From Nocardioides sp. (GTDB lineage: Bacteria > Actinomycetota > Actinomycetes > Propionibacteriales > Nocardioidaceae), in assembly GCA_030698375.1 (NCBI GenBank), contig JAUYLL010000019.1, forward strand, positions 1 to 62,611: 62,611 nt of DNA, in the 5' to 3' direction. Positions within the stretch are counted from its first letter, which is position 1. Every line of letters begins with the position of its first letter. The position numbers were made by a program, and so were the translations under genes. Shown here in pieces: positions 8,507 to 16,776 of the stretch. The notes below the pieces were generated by a model. That model had not been told where the DNA came from. It worked only from the letters and a program-made list of their open reading frames with translations, and made no database searches.

Positions 8507-9007
8507 TCAGCGAGCCCCGGGGTCCCACTCGTAGGAGAACTTCTCGATGCGCAGGATGAGCGAGGTCTCGACGTCGGTGATGCCGGGTAGCGCCCCGAGC
8601 ACGTCGGTCGTGAACTCGAGCAGGTGCTCGTGGTCCCCGAAGAACGCCTCGACCATCACGTCGAACCGTCCCGTCGAGAGCCCGCAGTAGCGCACCTCGG
8701 GCCGCTTCACCAAGGCATTGCTGACCTCGTTGAGGTGTGGCAGCTGGACCGAGAGCCCGACGATGGCCGACAGCATGTAGCCCGCCAGGCGGGGCGTCGG
8801 CACCGCGACGATCTCGAAGTAGCCCTTGCTCCGCATGGCGGCGATGCGGTTGCGCACGGTCGTCTCGGTGGTGCCGAGGCGCCGGCCGATCTCGGAGTTC
8901 GAAGTGCGGCCGTCGACCTGGAGGATCCCGAGGATCTCCCGGTCCATGGAATCCAGCAGCGGTGCGCTGCGCTTCTCACCACCGCCAGCGGGTGTACGAC
9001 GACTCAC
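8507..9007 (-). CDS. Lrp/AsnC-family transcriptional regulator
   Basis: This 166-residue protein has the two-domain Lrp layout: an N-terminal winged helix-turn-helix (about residues 20-70, with SNSEIGRRLGTTETTVRNRI) and a C-terminal RAM/ligand-binding alpha-beta domain containing GRFDVMVEAFF and LPGITDVETSLIL. Such proteins sense amino acids and act as octamers. The GTG start at 9007 is preferred; an ATG about 20 codons later also fits the family. It converges on the ligase-DUF1116-permease operon and is its likely regulator, although the operator has not been identified. Confidence 0.88.
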   Translation of the reverse strand: MSRRTPAGGGEKRSAPLLDSMDREILGILQVDGRTSNSEIGRRLGTTETTVRNRIAAMRSKGYFEIVAVPTPRLAGYMLSAIVGLSVQLPHLNEVSNALVKRPEVRYCGLSTGRFDVMVEAFFGDHEHLLEFTTDVLGALPGITDVETSLILRIEKFSYEWDPGAR

Positions 9008-9096
9008 GCCGCAAACCCTACTGCTCCGCAGACAGCACGGCGGCGGACCGCTCCCGGGCCTCAGCCGCCGCGGGTGCTGCTCAGCTGGTCTGGGGC

Positions 9097-9393
9097 TCAG
9101 AGGCCGACCTCGACCTCGGTCACGACACCCTGCTGGGCGACGATCTTGCGGTCGACGGGCTCGGCCTTGGGCGCGAGGGTCCGCAGGGTCCACTCGCCGG
9201 GGGAGGCGAAGAACCGGAAGTGCCCGGTCGCCGAGGTCGGGACCTCGGCGGTGAACTCTCCGGTGCGGTCGAGCAGACGCACGTACGCGCTGCCGACCGG
9301 CTCCCCCTCACGCGTGACGACGCCCTGAACGACGGTCTCCTTGGCGATGTCGATCCCGTCGAGGGACAGACCGCCGGTCTTGGCTCCGCACAT
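9097..9393 (-). CDS. sseC: DUF1416 protein (SseC-like) of the sulfur operon
   Basis: A 98-residue protein matching the DUF1416 family, whose mycobacterial member SseC is always next to the CysA thiosulfate sulfurtransferase. The start MCGAKTGGL is typical, and the single Cys near the N-terminus could carry sulfur. The rest reads as a small beta-sandwich (GVVTREGEPVGSAYVRLL, TGHFRFFASPGEWTL). It lies 3 bases after the cysA stop in the same operon. The biochemical role is not established in the family. Confidence 0.85.
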   Translation of the reverse strand: MCGAKTGGLSLDGIDIAKETVVQGVVTREGEPVGSAYVRLLDRTGEFTAEVPTSATGHFRFFASPGEWTLRTLAPKAEPVDRKIVAQQGVVTEVEVGL

Positions 9394-9396
9394 GGC

Positions 9397-10245
9397 TCAG
9401 GCCTCCCCGGGCTCGTCGCCGAGCGCCACGGGGACGCCGACGAGGGAGCCGTACTCGGTCCAGGAACCGTCGTAGTTCTTGACGTTCTGGTGACCGAGCA
9501 GCTCGTGGAGGACGAACCAGGTATGGGAGGAGCGCTCACCGATGCGGCACAGCGCGATGGTCTCCTTGGAGTCGTCGAGGCCGGCCTCGCCGTAGATCTT
9601 CGTCAGGTCCTCGTCGGACTTGAAGGTGCCGTCGTCGTTGGCCGCCTTGCTCCACGGCACGTTGATCGAGGTCGGCACGTGGCCGGCGCGCTGCGCCTGC
9701 TCCTGCGGGAGGTGGGCGGGAGCCATCAGCCGGCCGGCGTACTCGTCGGGGCTGCGCACGTCGACCAGGTTCTTCACGCCGATCGCCTCGACGGTCTCGT
9801 CACGGAAGGCGCGGATCGAGTGGTCCTGCTTCTGCGCGGTGTAGCTGGTCTTCTCGCGGGTGGGGACGTCGGCGACGAGCTCACGGCTGTCGAGCTCCCA
9901 CTTCTTGCGGCCGCCGTCGAGGAGCTTGACGTCGGAGTGGCCGTAGAGCTTGAAGTACCAGTAGGCGTAGGCGGCGAACCAGTTGTTGTTGCCGCCGTAG
10001 AGCACGACGGTGTGGTCGTTGGAGACGCCACGGTCGGAGAGCAGCGCCTCGAACTGCTCCTTGCTCACGAAGTCGCGGCGGACCTGGTCCTGGAGGTCGG
10101 TGGTCCAGTCGAGGCGGATCGCGTTGCGGAGGTGGCTGCGCTCGTAGGACGAGGTGTCCTCGTCCACCTCGATGAGGACGATGCTCGGGTCGTCGAGGTG
10201 CTCCTCGACCCAGTCGGCGGAGACGAGTGCGTTGTCGCGGGACAT
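9397..10245 (-). CDS. cysA: Thiosulfate sulfurtransferase (CysA/SseA type rhodanese)
   Basis: A 282-residue tandem rhodanese that transfers sulfane sulfur from thiosulfate or 3-mercaptopyruvate to thiophilic acceptors in the cytosol. The catalytic loop CRIGERS starts at Cys233 in the second domain; the first rhodanese domain (about 1-125) is inactive, as is usual. It is the middle gene of the DUF4395-cysA-DUF1416 operon. The name follows mycobacterial usage; it is not the sulfate ABC transporter ATPase CysA. Confidence 0.93.
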   Translation of the reverse strand: MSRDNALVSADWVEEHLDDPSIVLIEVDEDTSSYERSHLRNAIRLDWTTDLQDQVRRDFVSKEQFEALLSDRGVSNDHTVVLYGGNNNWFAAYAYWYFKLYGHSDVKLLDGGRKKWELDSRELVADVPTREKTSYTAQKQDHSIRAFRDETVEAIGVKNLVDVRSPDEYAGRLMAPAHLPQEQAQRAGHVPTSINVPWSKAANDDGTFKSDEDLTKIYGEAGLDDSKETIALCRIGERSSHTWFVLHELLGHQNVKNYDGSWTEYGSLVGVPVALGDEPGEA

Positions 10246-10288
10246 GGTGTGCCTTTCGGTGGGCTGCTGGCGTGCGATGGGATGTCGA

Positions 10289-10765
10289 TCAGGCGGTGAC
10301 GCGGCGGGCGAGGAGGAAGACCTCGCAGCCGAGGCAGAACCGGAACGCGGCGTTGAGGAAGGCCGCGGCGAGCGCGAACCCGACGGCCACCTGGCCGAGC
10401 AGGGTCAGGCCGGTGAGGAACCCGACGAGGCCGACGACGGCGAAGCCGAGGCCGACGGTCTGGGCGAACCGCGGCGGGCCTTCGTCCTCCAGCTCGGCGG
10501 GCGGGGCCAGGCGCGGACGGACGAGCGTGCGGAAGAGCAGCCCGTACGGCGACGCACCCGCGCCGAGGCCGGCGCCCAGCGCGAAGACCAGCGCCTGCGC
10601 GGCGAGGAGACCGACCCCGAGGGGGGACGGCGCGAGGAGCAGGACCGCGGCCAGCACCACGGTGGTGAGGGCGGCGGCGAACTGCGGGCCACGGGGGTCG
10701 ATGCCGGCGGGCGCGGGGCGGTCAGTGCGCGCGGCGATGGGGGTGTCCGTGAGGGACGAGGACAT
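10289..10765 (-). CDS. DUF4395 integral membrane protein
   Basis: A 158-residue protein with about four hydrophobic helices and the family's late FRFCLGCEVFLL string containing a CxxC pair (about residues 143-150). DUF4395 proteins recur beside rhodaneses and thioredoxins, and a role in sulfur or thiol chemistry at the membrane is inferred, not shown. It is the first structural gene of the sulfur operon, has an AGGAG ribosome site, and is preceded by a small leader-peptide gene. A Pro/Arg-rich cytosolic N-terminus of about 25 residues precedes the first helix. Confidence 0.82.
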   Translation of the reverse strand: MSSSLTDTPIAARTDRPAPAGIDPRGPQFAAALTTVVLAAVLLLAPSPLGVGLLAAQALVFALGAGLGAGASPYGLLFRTLVRPRLAPPAELEDEGPPRFAQTVGLGFAVVGLVGFLTGLTLLGQVAVGFALAAAFLNAAFRFCLGCEVFLLARRVTA

Positions 10766-10820
10766 GCGGTGCTCCTGGAAAGGGGTCGACGGGCCTGGGA
10801 TGGAGGCACGGAGCCCTCGT

Positions 10821-10835
10821 CGCCCGGATCGGGCG
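10821..10835 (-). promoter_or_regulatory. Candidate attenuator hairpin between leader peptide and DUF4395 gene
   Basis: CGCCCG and CGGGCG form a perfect 6-bp stem around a 3-base loop, midway between the leader-peptide stop and the DUF4395 start. A longer-range pair, GGAGCCC/GGGCTCC, brackets it (about 10812-10818 and 10885-10891). This fits an attenuation region controlled by translation of the leader, but no poly-U is seen. Confidence 0.4.
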
Positions 10836-10891
10836 GTGTCAGCCGGGTGCGCGAGAAGCGCAAGAGTGGCGACGGGACGAGACGGGCTCCG

Positions 10892-10969
10892 TCAGGCCAT
10901 GCGACACAGCGACGAGCGCATGCGGCAGTGATCCACCGCGCGGCGCTTGGTCAACCAGGTCGATTGCAT
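10892..10969 (-). CDS. 25-residue leader peptide of the sulfur operon
   Basis: A complete ATG-to-TGA frame of 25 codons on the operon strand, ending 126 bases before the DUF4395 gene. The peptide contains LTKRRAVDHCR in the middle and ends SSLCRMA. The (L)TKRR-VD--R---S--CR pattern is that of the putative leader peptides found upstream of actinobacterial sulfur-metabolism operons. Cys15 and Cys22 and the stacked Arg codons would make ribosome progress sensitive to Cys-tRNA. It differs from the poly-Cys leader described for mycobacterial cysA2 operons because its cysteines are not adjacent. Confidence 0.72.
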   Translation of the reverse strand: MQSTWLTKRRAVDHCRMRSSLCRMA

Positions 10970-11167
10970 GGCTCGAGAGTAGGGGGACCGGTCGGGCGAC
11001 CGAAACCACTGTCTCAACACGTGGACTACTGGTCCACTATCTGGACGCGGTGGGGGTCGAACGACCCGAGTCCCCCGAACTCATGGTCACCGAAGGCCCC
11101 GGCACCTATGCTGCGACTGCCGCGGTGCAACCACCCGCCGCGAGCCCTTTGACCCTCCAGGACCGTC

Positions 11168-12727
11168 ATGAGCACCACAGAATCCGGCCCGGCGGTGGTT
11201 GCCAAGCGTCTCGGATGGCTCCTCGGAGCCTGGCGCCGCACCCATCCCAAGCACCAGGACCCCGCGGTCTTCCTGGCTACGCTCGCCGACGTCCTCGCCG
11301 AGCGGTCCGGTGGCCACGCCGACCTCGAGTGCGGCCCGGACCAGCTCGCCGCGTGGGAGAGCGGCCGTGAGGCGCCGCCGTACGACGTGGTGCGCGCGGC
11401 CGAGGTCGTGCTCGGCCAGCAGCCCGGGGAGCTCGCCCACCTGCCGGCGTACCTCTTCATCTACCACCGCATGCCTGTGCCCGCGTGGACCCGGCCCCGG
11501 CTGGCCCCAGGCACCCAGGAGTTCGTCGAGCGCCGTGCCGCACTGGTGGAGACCGTCCTCGAGTCCAACCCCGCGCTGCAGGAGTGGTGGGAGCTGGGGC
11601 ACCACCTGACCGCCGACCCGGACGTCGAGCTGGCGCCGGAGACCTGGGAGGGGCTGTGCCGCGCCGCCATCGCGGTGCTGCCGCGTGGGGTACGGGCCGC
11701 GCACCGCACGATCACCCAGGCGGCGCACGCCCTATGCGACGTGCCGGCAGCCCAACCGGCGATGGCGCGGAGCATCGCGGCCTACCTCGCCGACCCCGAC
11801 GTCCAGGTCGCCTCGCTGCCGATCGGGATGCTCGAGCGGATCCCGTCGCGGGAGGCCGGCGACCTGGTCCTGGACCTGCTCGAGGCCGGGTTCTCCCTGC
11901 GGGACTCCCGGCTGGCGATCTGGGTGGCCGCGCAGAAGCTGCGGCGCGGCGACCTCGACGACGACCAGCGCACCCGCCTCGACCTGATGCTGCTGGGCCG
12001 GTGGCGCAGCAACAGCCGGGCGACCGCCGCCAACTACGCCGAGCTCATCTCCGAACTGCCCGACAGCCTGCGCGAGGCCTTCGGCGAGGCCGCACGCCAG
12101 GTGGGACGCGGTGAGGTGGCCACCGCCCTCACGACCGGCGAACGCATGCCGGCCTCGATGGCCCGGGACGTCTCCGCGGCCATCTCGGACAAGATCATGC
12201 TGCTGTCCTGCGGGTTCTCGGACGAGGGACGCACCGAGGACCGCGAAATGCTTACCCAGCTGTGCCGCGAGGCGATGTTCGACCTGCGCTCGGACCGGCG
12301 GCACGTCGCCTCGGTGGTGCTCTCCGCCTCCCCGTTCGCCGGGGCCATCACCAGCTGTGCGCTCGACCTGCTCGACCGCGACGACGTCCCGGACGTGCTG
12401 CGCGCCCACGCCGCCCAGCTCGTGCAGTACGCCGCCGGTGAGGAGAACCGGATGCGGTTGCACCACTACCTCGACGACCCGAACGAGGCCGTCACCTTCC
12501 CCGCCGTCCACGCACTGGGACACCTGCCCTTCAGCAAGGTCTCCGACCTCGAGCTGCGGCGCGGGATGCCTGCCGAGGACTGCCTGCTCGGGCGGTCCCG
12601 GATGTACGCGCTCGGGATGACGGGGTCGCCGGCGCTGGGTGTGCTGGCGAGCGGGCGCGCGGTGCCGCAGTGGCAGGCCGCCGCCGCACGCTGGTGGCTG
12701 GCGAGCGGGCCGAGCCTGCAGCGTTGA
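11168..12727 (+). CDS. HTH-containing protein with a long helical, HEAT-like C-terminal region
   Basis: The function of this 519-residue protein is not recognised. The N-terminal ~95 residues look like a Cro/C1-type helix-turn-helix unit (ADVLAERSGG, LAAWESGREAPPYDVVRAAEVVL). The remainder is almost wholly helical with Leu/Ala-rich repeats of about 35-40 residues, resembling HEAT or ARM solenoids (for example PAVHALGHLPFSKVSDLELRRG). No catalytic motif, signal peptide or membrane segment is visible. A DNA-binding regulator with a protein-interaction scaffold is the best inference. It is divergent from the sulfur operon and 23 bases before the thioredoxin gene on the same strand. Confidence 0.7.
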   Translation: MSTTESGPAVVAKRLGWLLGAWRRTHPKHQDPAVFLATLADVLAERSGGHADLECGPDQLAAWESGREAPPYDVVRAAEVVLGQQPGELAHLPAYLFIYHRMPVPAWTRPRLAPGTQEFVERRAALVETVLESNPALQEWWELGHHLTADPDVELAPETWEGLCRAAIAVLPRGVRAAHRTITQAAHALCDVPAAQPAMARSIAAYLADPDVQVASLPIGMLERIPSREAGDLVLDLLEAGFSLRDSRLAIWVAAQKLRRGDLDDDQRTRLDLMLLGRWRSNSRATAANYAELISELPDSLREAFGEAARQVGRGEVATALTTGERMPASMARDVSAAISDKIMLLSCGFSDEGRTEDREMLTQLCREAMFDLRSDRRHVASVVLSASPFAGAITSCALDLLDRDDVPDVLRAHAAQLVQYAAGEENRMRLHHYLDDPNEAVTFPAVHALGHLPFSKVSDLELRRGMPAEDCLLGRSRMYALGMTGSPALGVLASGRAVPQWQAAAARWWLASGPSLQR

Positions 12728-12750
12728 GGTGGCGTGGGACGCTGGGACGC

Positions 12751-13317
12751 ATGACGACCGGGGTCTGGATCCTCCTCCTCGCGCTGGCTGGCGCTGCGGC
12801 GTTCGGCCTGTGGCGCCGCAGCCGTGACGGCCGGTTCCGGGCCGGGGGGTCGACTGCGGAGTCGGCGGAGTCGGGGGCGGGGGCGCCGGAGTCGGGAGCG
12901 GGGGCGCCGGAGTCGGGAGCCCAGCCGGGGGATCCTGCGGGGGCGTCGCCCACGGCACCGGGCGGGGCCGAGCCCGTGGTGGCCGCGGCCGAGCTGGGTG
13001 CTCCGTTCGGGGAGCGCGCCACCCTGCTGCAGTTCTCCTCCGCCTTCTGCGCACCGTGCCGGGCGACACGACAGGTGCTCGCCGACGTCGCCACCACCGT
13101 CCCCGGGGTCGCGCACGTCGAGGTCGACGCCGAGGAGCACCTGGACCTGGTACGCCGGCTCGGCATCCTCCGCACCCCGACCACCCTCGTGCTGGACCCG
13201 CAGGGCCACGAGCTCACCCGCGCCGCGGGCGCCCCGTCGCGGGCCGCCGTACTGGAGACGCTGGACCAGCACCTGACCGCACCGCCCGCCGGCGGGGAAG
13301 GGACCGACCGTGGCTGA
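12751..13317 (+). CDS. Membrane-anchored thioredoxin-like protein (ThiX-like)
   Basis: A 188-residue protein with one N-terminal membrane helix (about 5-21), a low-complexity linker containing near-perfect repeats of ESGAGAP, and a thioredoxin fold with the redox motif CAPC (Cys100, Cys103) and a later cis-Pro region LRTPTTLVL. The redox domain may face either side depending on topology; the basic stretch after the helix suggests a cytosolic domain. It matches the position of mycobacterial thiX between cysA and glnR, although here it is on the opposite strand to cysA. Its end overlaps the MoaD-like gene by 8 bp. Confidence 0.85.
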   Translation: MTTGVWILLLALAGAAAFGLWRRSRDGRFRAGGSTAESAESGAGAPESGAGAPESGAQPGDPAGASPTAPGGAEPVVAAAELGAPFGERATLLQFSSAFCAPCRATRQVLADVATTVPGVAHVEVDAEEHLDLVRRLGILRTPTTLVLDPQGHELTRAAGAPSRAAVLETLDQHLTAPPAGGEGTDRG

Positions 13318-13582
13318 GGTCATCACCGTGCGCTACTGGGCCGCCGCCCGCGCCGCGGCCGGGCAGGAGCTCGACGAGGTGCCCGCGCCCGGGCCGACGA
13401 CGCTCGACGCCGTCCTCGCCGAGGTCGGCCGCCGGCATGCCGGGTCGTCGAAGTTCGCCGACGTCCTCGGATGCTGCTCCGTGCTCGTCGGCGACCGCCC
13501 CGTCGCCGGTCTCGACCCCGCCACCGTCCCCCTTGTCCCCGGCGACCAGGTCGAGCTCCTCCCGCCCTTCGCCGGGGGGTGA
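13310..13582 (+). CDS. MoaD/ThiS-family sulfur-carrier protein
   Basis: A 90-residue ubiquitin-like protein ending in the Gly-Gly needed for C-terminal adenylation and thiocarboxylation (LLPPFAGG). It starts at GTG inside the thioredoxin gene (8-bp overlap), so the two are co-translated. MoaD-like carriers donate sulfur for molybdopterin, thiamine or cysteine synthesis. Its position among sulfurtransferase, thioredoxin and mycothiol genes suggests a carrier in sulfur trafficking, but no dedicated E1 or MoaE lies in the window. Confidence 0.87.
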   Translation: MAEVITVRYWAAARAAAGQELDEVPAPGPTTLDAVLAEVGRRHAGSSKFADVLGCCSVLVGDRPVAGLDPATVPLVPGDQVELLPPFAGG

Positions 13583-13703
13583 GGTGGGGGGCCGTCGACT
13601 CGTGTGACGTGACGCGGGTCTCTCGAGGTGGCGGGAGGACCACAGGCGAGACAGCCGGCCGGTATCCTGGGCGCCCGAGCCGGACCACCGCGAGGAGGGG
13701 CCG

Positions 13704-14480
13704 ATGAGCAGGCTGCTGCTCCTGACGAGCTCGCTGCAGCCCTCCGCCGAGGTGCTGCCCGCCCTCGTCCTGCTCCCCCACCAGGTCAAGATCCTGCCCG
13801 CCGAGGGCAGCGCGCTGCTCGAGGCGCCCGATGTCGACGTCGTCCTGGTCGACGGACGACGCGACCTGGCCCAGGCACGTGACCTCTGCCGCCTCATCCG
13901 TACGACGGGCGCCGACGTGCCGCTCCTCATCGTCCTGACCGAGGGTGGCCTCGCCGTCGTCGCGGTCGACTGGGGCATGGACGACGTGGTGCTGGAGTCC
14001 TGCGGCCCCGCCGAGCTCGAGGCGCGGCTGCGGATCGCCATCGGTCGGCTCGCCGCCAAGCGCGACCCCGACGACGGCGCCGGCCACGTCATCCGCAGCG
14101 GCGAGCTCGTCGTCGACGACGCCACCTACACCGCGAAGCTCGGCAAACGCACGCTCGACCTGACGTTCAAGGAGTTCGAGCTCCTGAAGTTCCTCGCCCA
14201 GCACCCCGGCCGGGTCTTCACCCGCCAGCAGCTGCTGCAGGAGGTCTGGGGCTACGACTACTTCGGCGGCACCCGCACCGTCGACGTCCACGTGCGTCGG
14301 CTGCGCGCGAAGCTCGGACCGGAGAACGAGGCCCTCATCGGCACGGTCCGCAACGTCGGCTACCGCTTCGTCGCGGCGAGCGTCGACAAGAACGGCGCCA
14401 CCACGCGGGCCGTCCTCGAGGGCGACGACGAGGACGCACCCGCCGACGAGCAGCCCGCCGACTCCCGCGCGGAGCGCTGA
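13704..14480 (+). CDS. glnR: GlnR-type orphan response regulator of nitrogen metabolism
   Basis: A 258-residue OmpR-family regulator closely resembling actinobacterial GlnR. It has a degenerate receiver domain (1-115, starting [18 protein letters not shown] with [15 protein letters not shown] later) and a C-terminal winged helix (130-230) with [39 protein letters not shown] and [10 protein letters not shown]. The acidic tail after residue 235 is family-typical. GlnR controls ammonium and nitrate assimilation genes and needs no partner kinase; none is adjacent. A GAGGAGG site precedes the ATG, and TATCCT at about 13661 may be its -10 element. Confidence 0.93.
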   Translation: MSRLLLLTSSLQPSAEVLPALVLLPHQVKILPAEGSALLEAPDVDVVLVDGRRDLAQARDLCRLIRTTGADVPLLIVLTEGGLAVVAVDWGMDDVVLESCGPAELEARLRIAIGRLAAKRDPDDGAGHVIRSGELVVDDATYTAKLGKRTLDLTFKEFELLKFLAQHPGRVFTRQQLLQEVWGYDYFGGTRTVDVHVRRLRAKLGPENEALIGTVRNVGYRFVAASVDKNGATTRAVLEGDDEDAPADEQPADSRAER

Positions 14481-14487
14481 CCGCCGC

Positions 14488-15408
14488 GTGCCCGGACTCG
14501 ACTCCCGGCTGGCCGAGACCCTCGACGCCATCGCCGCCGCCGCCCGCGAGGACGACGGCACCGACCCGCTTGACGAGGCGACGCGGCTCGCCCTGGCCCA
14601 CCGCGCCGAGGACGAGCTGACGGTCTGGCTCGCGGGCCCCGACGGCGACGACGCCTTCGCCCTGCTGGTCGACGACGACCTCACCCTGGTCACCCGACCC
14701 GCGGCGCGCGGACAGGGCTGGGCGGCGATGCTGCTGGCCGAGGTCACCGCGGTCACCGAGGGCGAAGGCCTCACCGCGTGGTCCCACGGCGACCACCCCG
14801 CGGCCGTCCGGCTGGCCGAGGAGTTCGGGTTCACGCGCGCCCGCGACCTGTGGGTGATGCGGCTGCCCGACCTCACCGACCTGCCCCCGCTCGAGGTGCC
14901 CGACGGCATCCGCGTGCGCGGGTACGTCGAGTCCGACGCCGCCGAGGTGCTGCGCATCAACGCCGCCGCGTTCGCCGACCATCCCGAGCAGGGCCGGATG
15001 GACGCCGACGACCTCGCCCGGCGGATGGCCGAGGACTGGTTCGACCCCGCCGGGCTACTCGTCGCCGAGGACGTCGTGGCGGGCGGATCGGGCGGGTCGG
15101 GCGGGTCGGGGGACGCCGCGCGCGGCACCCTGCTGGGGTTCCACTGGACCAAGCTGCCGCGGGGGTCCGCGGCGGGTGCTGGTCGGCGTACGGGCGAGGT
15201 GTATGTGGTGGGCATCGACCCTGCCGCCCAGGGCCGCGGACTCGGCCGGCTCCTCACGCTCGCCGGCCTGCACCACCTGCGCGAGCGCGGCGCGACCGAC
15301 GTCGAGCTGTACGTCGAGGGCGACAACCACGCCGCCCAGCGCACCTACAGCCGCCTCGGGTTCCTCCACGCCGCGGCCGACACGCACGTGCAGTACCGCC
15401 GCGGCTGA
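14488..15408 (+). CDS. mshD: Mycothiol synthase
   Basis: A 306-residue protein with two GNAT folds in tandem. It catalyses the last step of mycothiol synthesis, acetylating Cys-GlcN-Ins with acetyl-CoA. The C-terminal active domain shows VYVVGIDPAAQGRGLGR (acetyl-CoA pyrophosphate loop) and LYVEGDNHAAQRTYSRLGF, both characteristic of MshD. It starts at GTG 7 bases after glnR. A GGSGGSGG insertion near residue 195, encoded by a small GGGTCGGGC repeat, lengthens a surface loop. Its presence ties the organism to the mycothiol-using Actinobacteria. Confidence 0.95.
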   Translation: MPGLDSRLAETLDAIAAAAREDDGTDPLDEATRLALAHRAEDELTVWLAGPDGDDAFALLVDDDLTLVTRPAARGQGWAAMLLAEVTAVTEGEGLTAWSHGDHPAAVRLAEEFGFTRARDLWVMRLPDLTDLPPLEVPDGIRVRGYVESDAAEVLRINAAAFADHPEQGRMDADDLARRMAEDWFDPAGLLVAEDVVAGGSGGSGGSGDAARGTLLGFHWTKLPRGSAAGAGRRTGEVYVVGIDPAAQGRGLGRLLTLAGLHHLRERGATDVELYVEGDNHAAQRTYSRLGFLHAAADTHVQYRRG

Positions 15409-15474
15409 CCCGACCTCGGCCTATCCGCGTACAGGTTCCTGGGGTTTTCGCGGTCGAATCGGGGGCTGAACCTT

Positions 15475-15502
15475 GAAAGTCACTACACGTGTAGTGACTT
15501 TC
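15475..15502. terminator. Perfect 28-bp palindrome between convergent genes
   Basis: GAAAGTCACTACAC is followed directly by its exact reverse complement. It lies between the 3' ends of mshD (+) and the esterase gene (-), so a bidirectional terminator is the simplest role. The low-GC arms and the TACACGTGTA centre also look like a protein-binding site, which would be unusual in this position. Confidence 0.65.
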
Positions 15503-15510
15503 GGTCCCCC

Positions 15511-16641
15511 CTACCGGAGGCCGGCGGCGAGGGCGTCGGCGAGGGCGTGGACGGCGGCGCGGGAGTCGCGGCCGTGGAGCAGGTGGACGAAGCCGTGGAT
15601 GAGGCCGTCGAAGCGCTGCAGGGTGACGGGGACGCCGGCGGCCTTGAGCTGGGCGGCGTACGCCTCGCCCTCGTCCCGCAGCGGGTCGAAGCCGGCGGTG
15701 CCGACGAACGCGGGCGCGAGGTTCTCGGGGAGGTCGGCGTAGACGACGGAGATCCGCGGGTCGTCGCGGCGGGCGCAGCCGAGGTAGGCCTGCTCGGCGC
15801 TGTCCATGAACGCCTTGGTCAGCAGGAAGCCCTCGCCGAAGAGCTTGCGGCTGCGCGAGGTCGAGGTCCAGTCGGCGACCGGGTAGGCCAGCATCTGGAA
15901 GGCCAGCGGGAAGCCCTCGCGCGCGGCCTCGATCGCGGTGACGGCAGCGAGGTAGGCGCCGGCGGAGTCGCCCCCGACGGCGAGCCGGTTGGTGTCGGCG
16001 CCGATCAGGTCGGCGTGCCGCAGCACCCAGCGGTACGACGCCATCGCGTCGTCGACGCCGGCCGGGAAGGGATGCTCGGGGGCCAGCCGGTAGTCCACCG
16101 AGAGCACCCGGCAGCCCGCCCGCTCGGCGATGACGCGGCACACGGCGTCGTGGCTGTCGAGGTCGCCGCGGACCATGCCGCCGCCGTGGAAGTAGACCAG
16201 TAGCGGGTCGCGGGTCCCGGGGACCGGAGCGAGGCTGCCGGGGACCTCGCTGGCCCGCACGAGGATGCGCGGCACGTAGAGGCGCGCGGGCAGCGAGCCG
16301 GCGGCGCCGTCGACGGAGAGGTCGCGGACCTGCCCGATCGGGGGTACGCCGGAGACCAGCTGCGACTGCCGCGTCAGGTCGCGACGGGCCCGGGCGTCAC
16401 CGGCGTTCTCGGTGACCTCGAGGCCCTCCTCGCCGGCGAGCTTCTGCAGGGCGAGCATCAGCTGGATCTCGGGCGACAGGGTGAGCCCGTCGCGCACGAC
16501 CGGGCGTCCCAGCAGCCGGCGCTGCACCTGCGGCGGCAGGCCCATCAGGCGGCGGAAGACCGCCCCCTTCACGGCGTCCGAGGCGGCCGCGGCGCGGCGT
16601 ACCACCCGGTTCTCGGCGAGACGGGGAGCGGTCGAGGTCAT
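15511..16641 (-). CDS. Alpha/beta hydrolase of the hormone-sensitive-lipase family
   Basis: A 376-residue probable carboxylesterase or lipase. It shows the oxyanion-hole motif HGGG (152-155), the nucleophile elbow GDSAG with Ser226, an FDPLRDEG acid region and a late DGLIHGFVH His, completing the triad. The ~100-residue N-terminal cap contains Arg-rich helices typical of actinobacterial HSL esterases. There is no signal peptide, so it is cytosolic. The substrate is unknown, and it stands alone between mshD and the lasso-peptide cluster. Confidence 0.9.
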   Translation of the reverse strand: MTSTAPRLAENRVVRRAAAASDAVKGAVFRRLMGLPPQVQRRLLGRPVVRDGLTLSPEIQLMLALQKLAGEEGLEVTENAGDARARRDLTRQSQLVSGVPPIGQVRDLSVDGAAGSLPARLYVPRILVRASEVPGSLAPVPGTRDPLLVYFHGGGMVRGDLDSHDAVCRVIAERAGCRVLSVDYRLAPEHPFPAGVDDAMASYRWVLRHADLIGADTNRLAVGGDSAGAYLAAVTAIEAAREGFPLAFQMLAYPVADWTSTSRSRKLFGEGFLLTKAFMDSAEQAYLGCARRDDPRISVVYADLPENLAPAFVGTAGFDPLRDEGEAYAAQLKAAGVPVTLQRFDGLIHGFVHLLHGRDSRAAVHALADALAAGLR

Positions 16642-16776
16642 TGTTCTCCTGGGGCCGGCCGAGATCACGTGCTCGTGCTGTCCACCCGAGCGTGCCACAG
16701 TGCGCCCACGTGCACTGACGGGTCTCCCGAGCCGGTCCTCGAGCGGTCTGACCTCCCAGGCCCTACGGTGCTGCAC

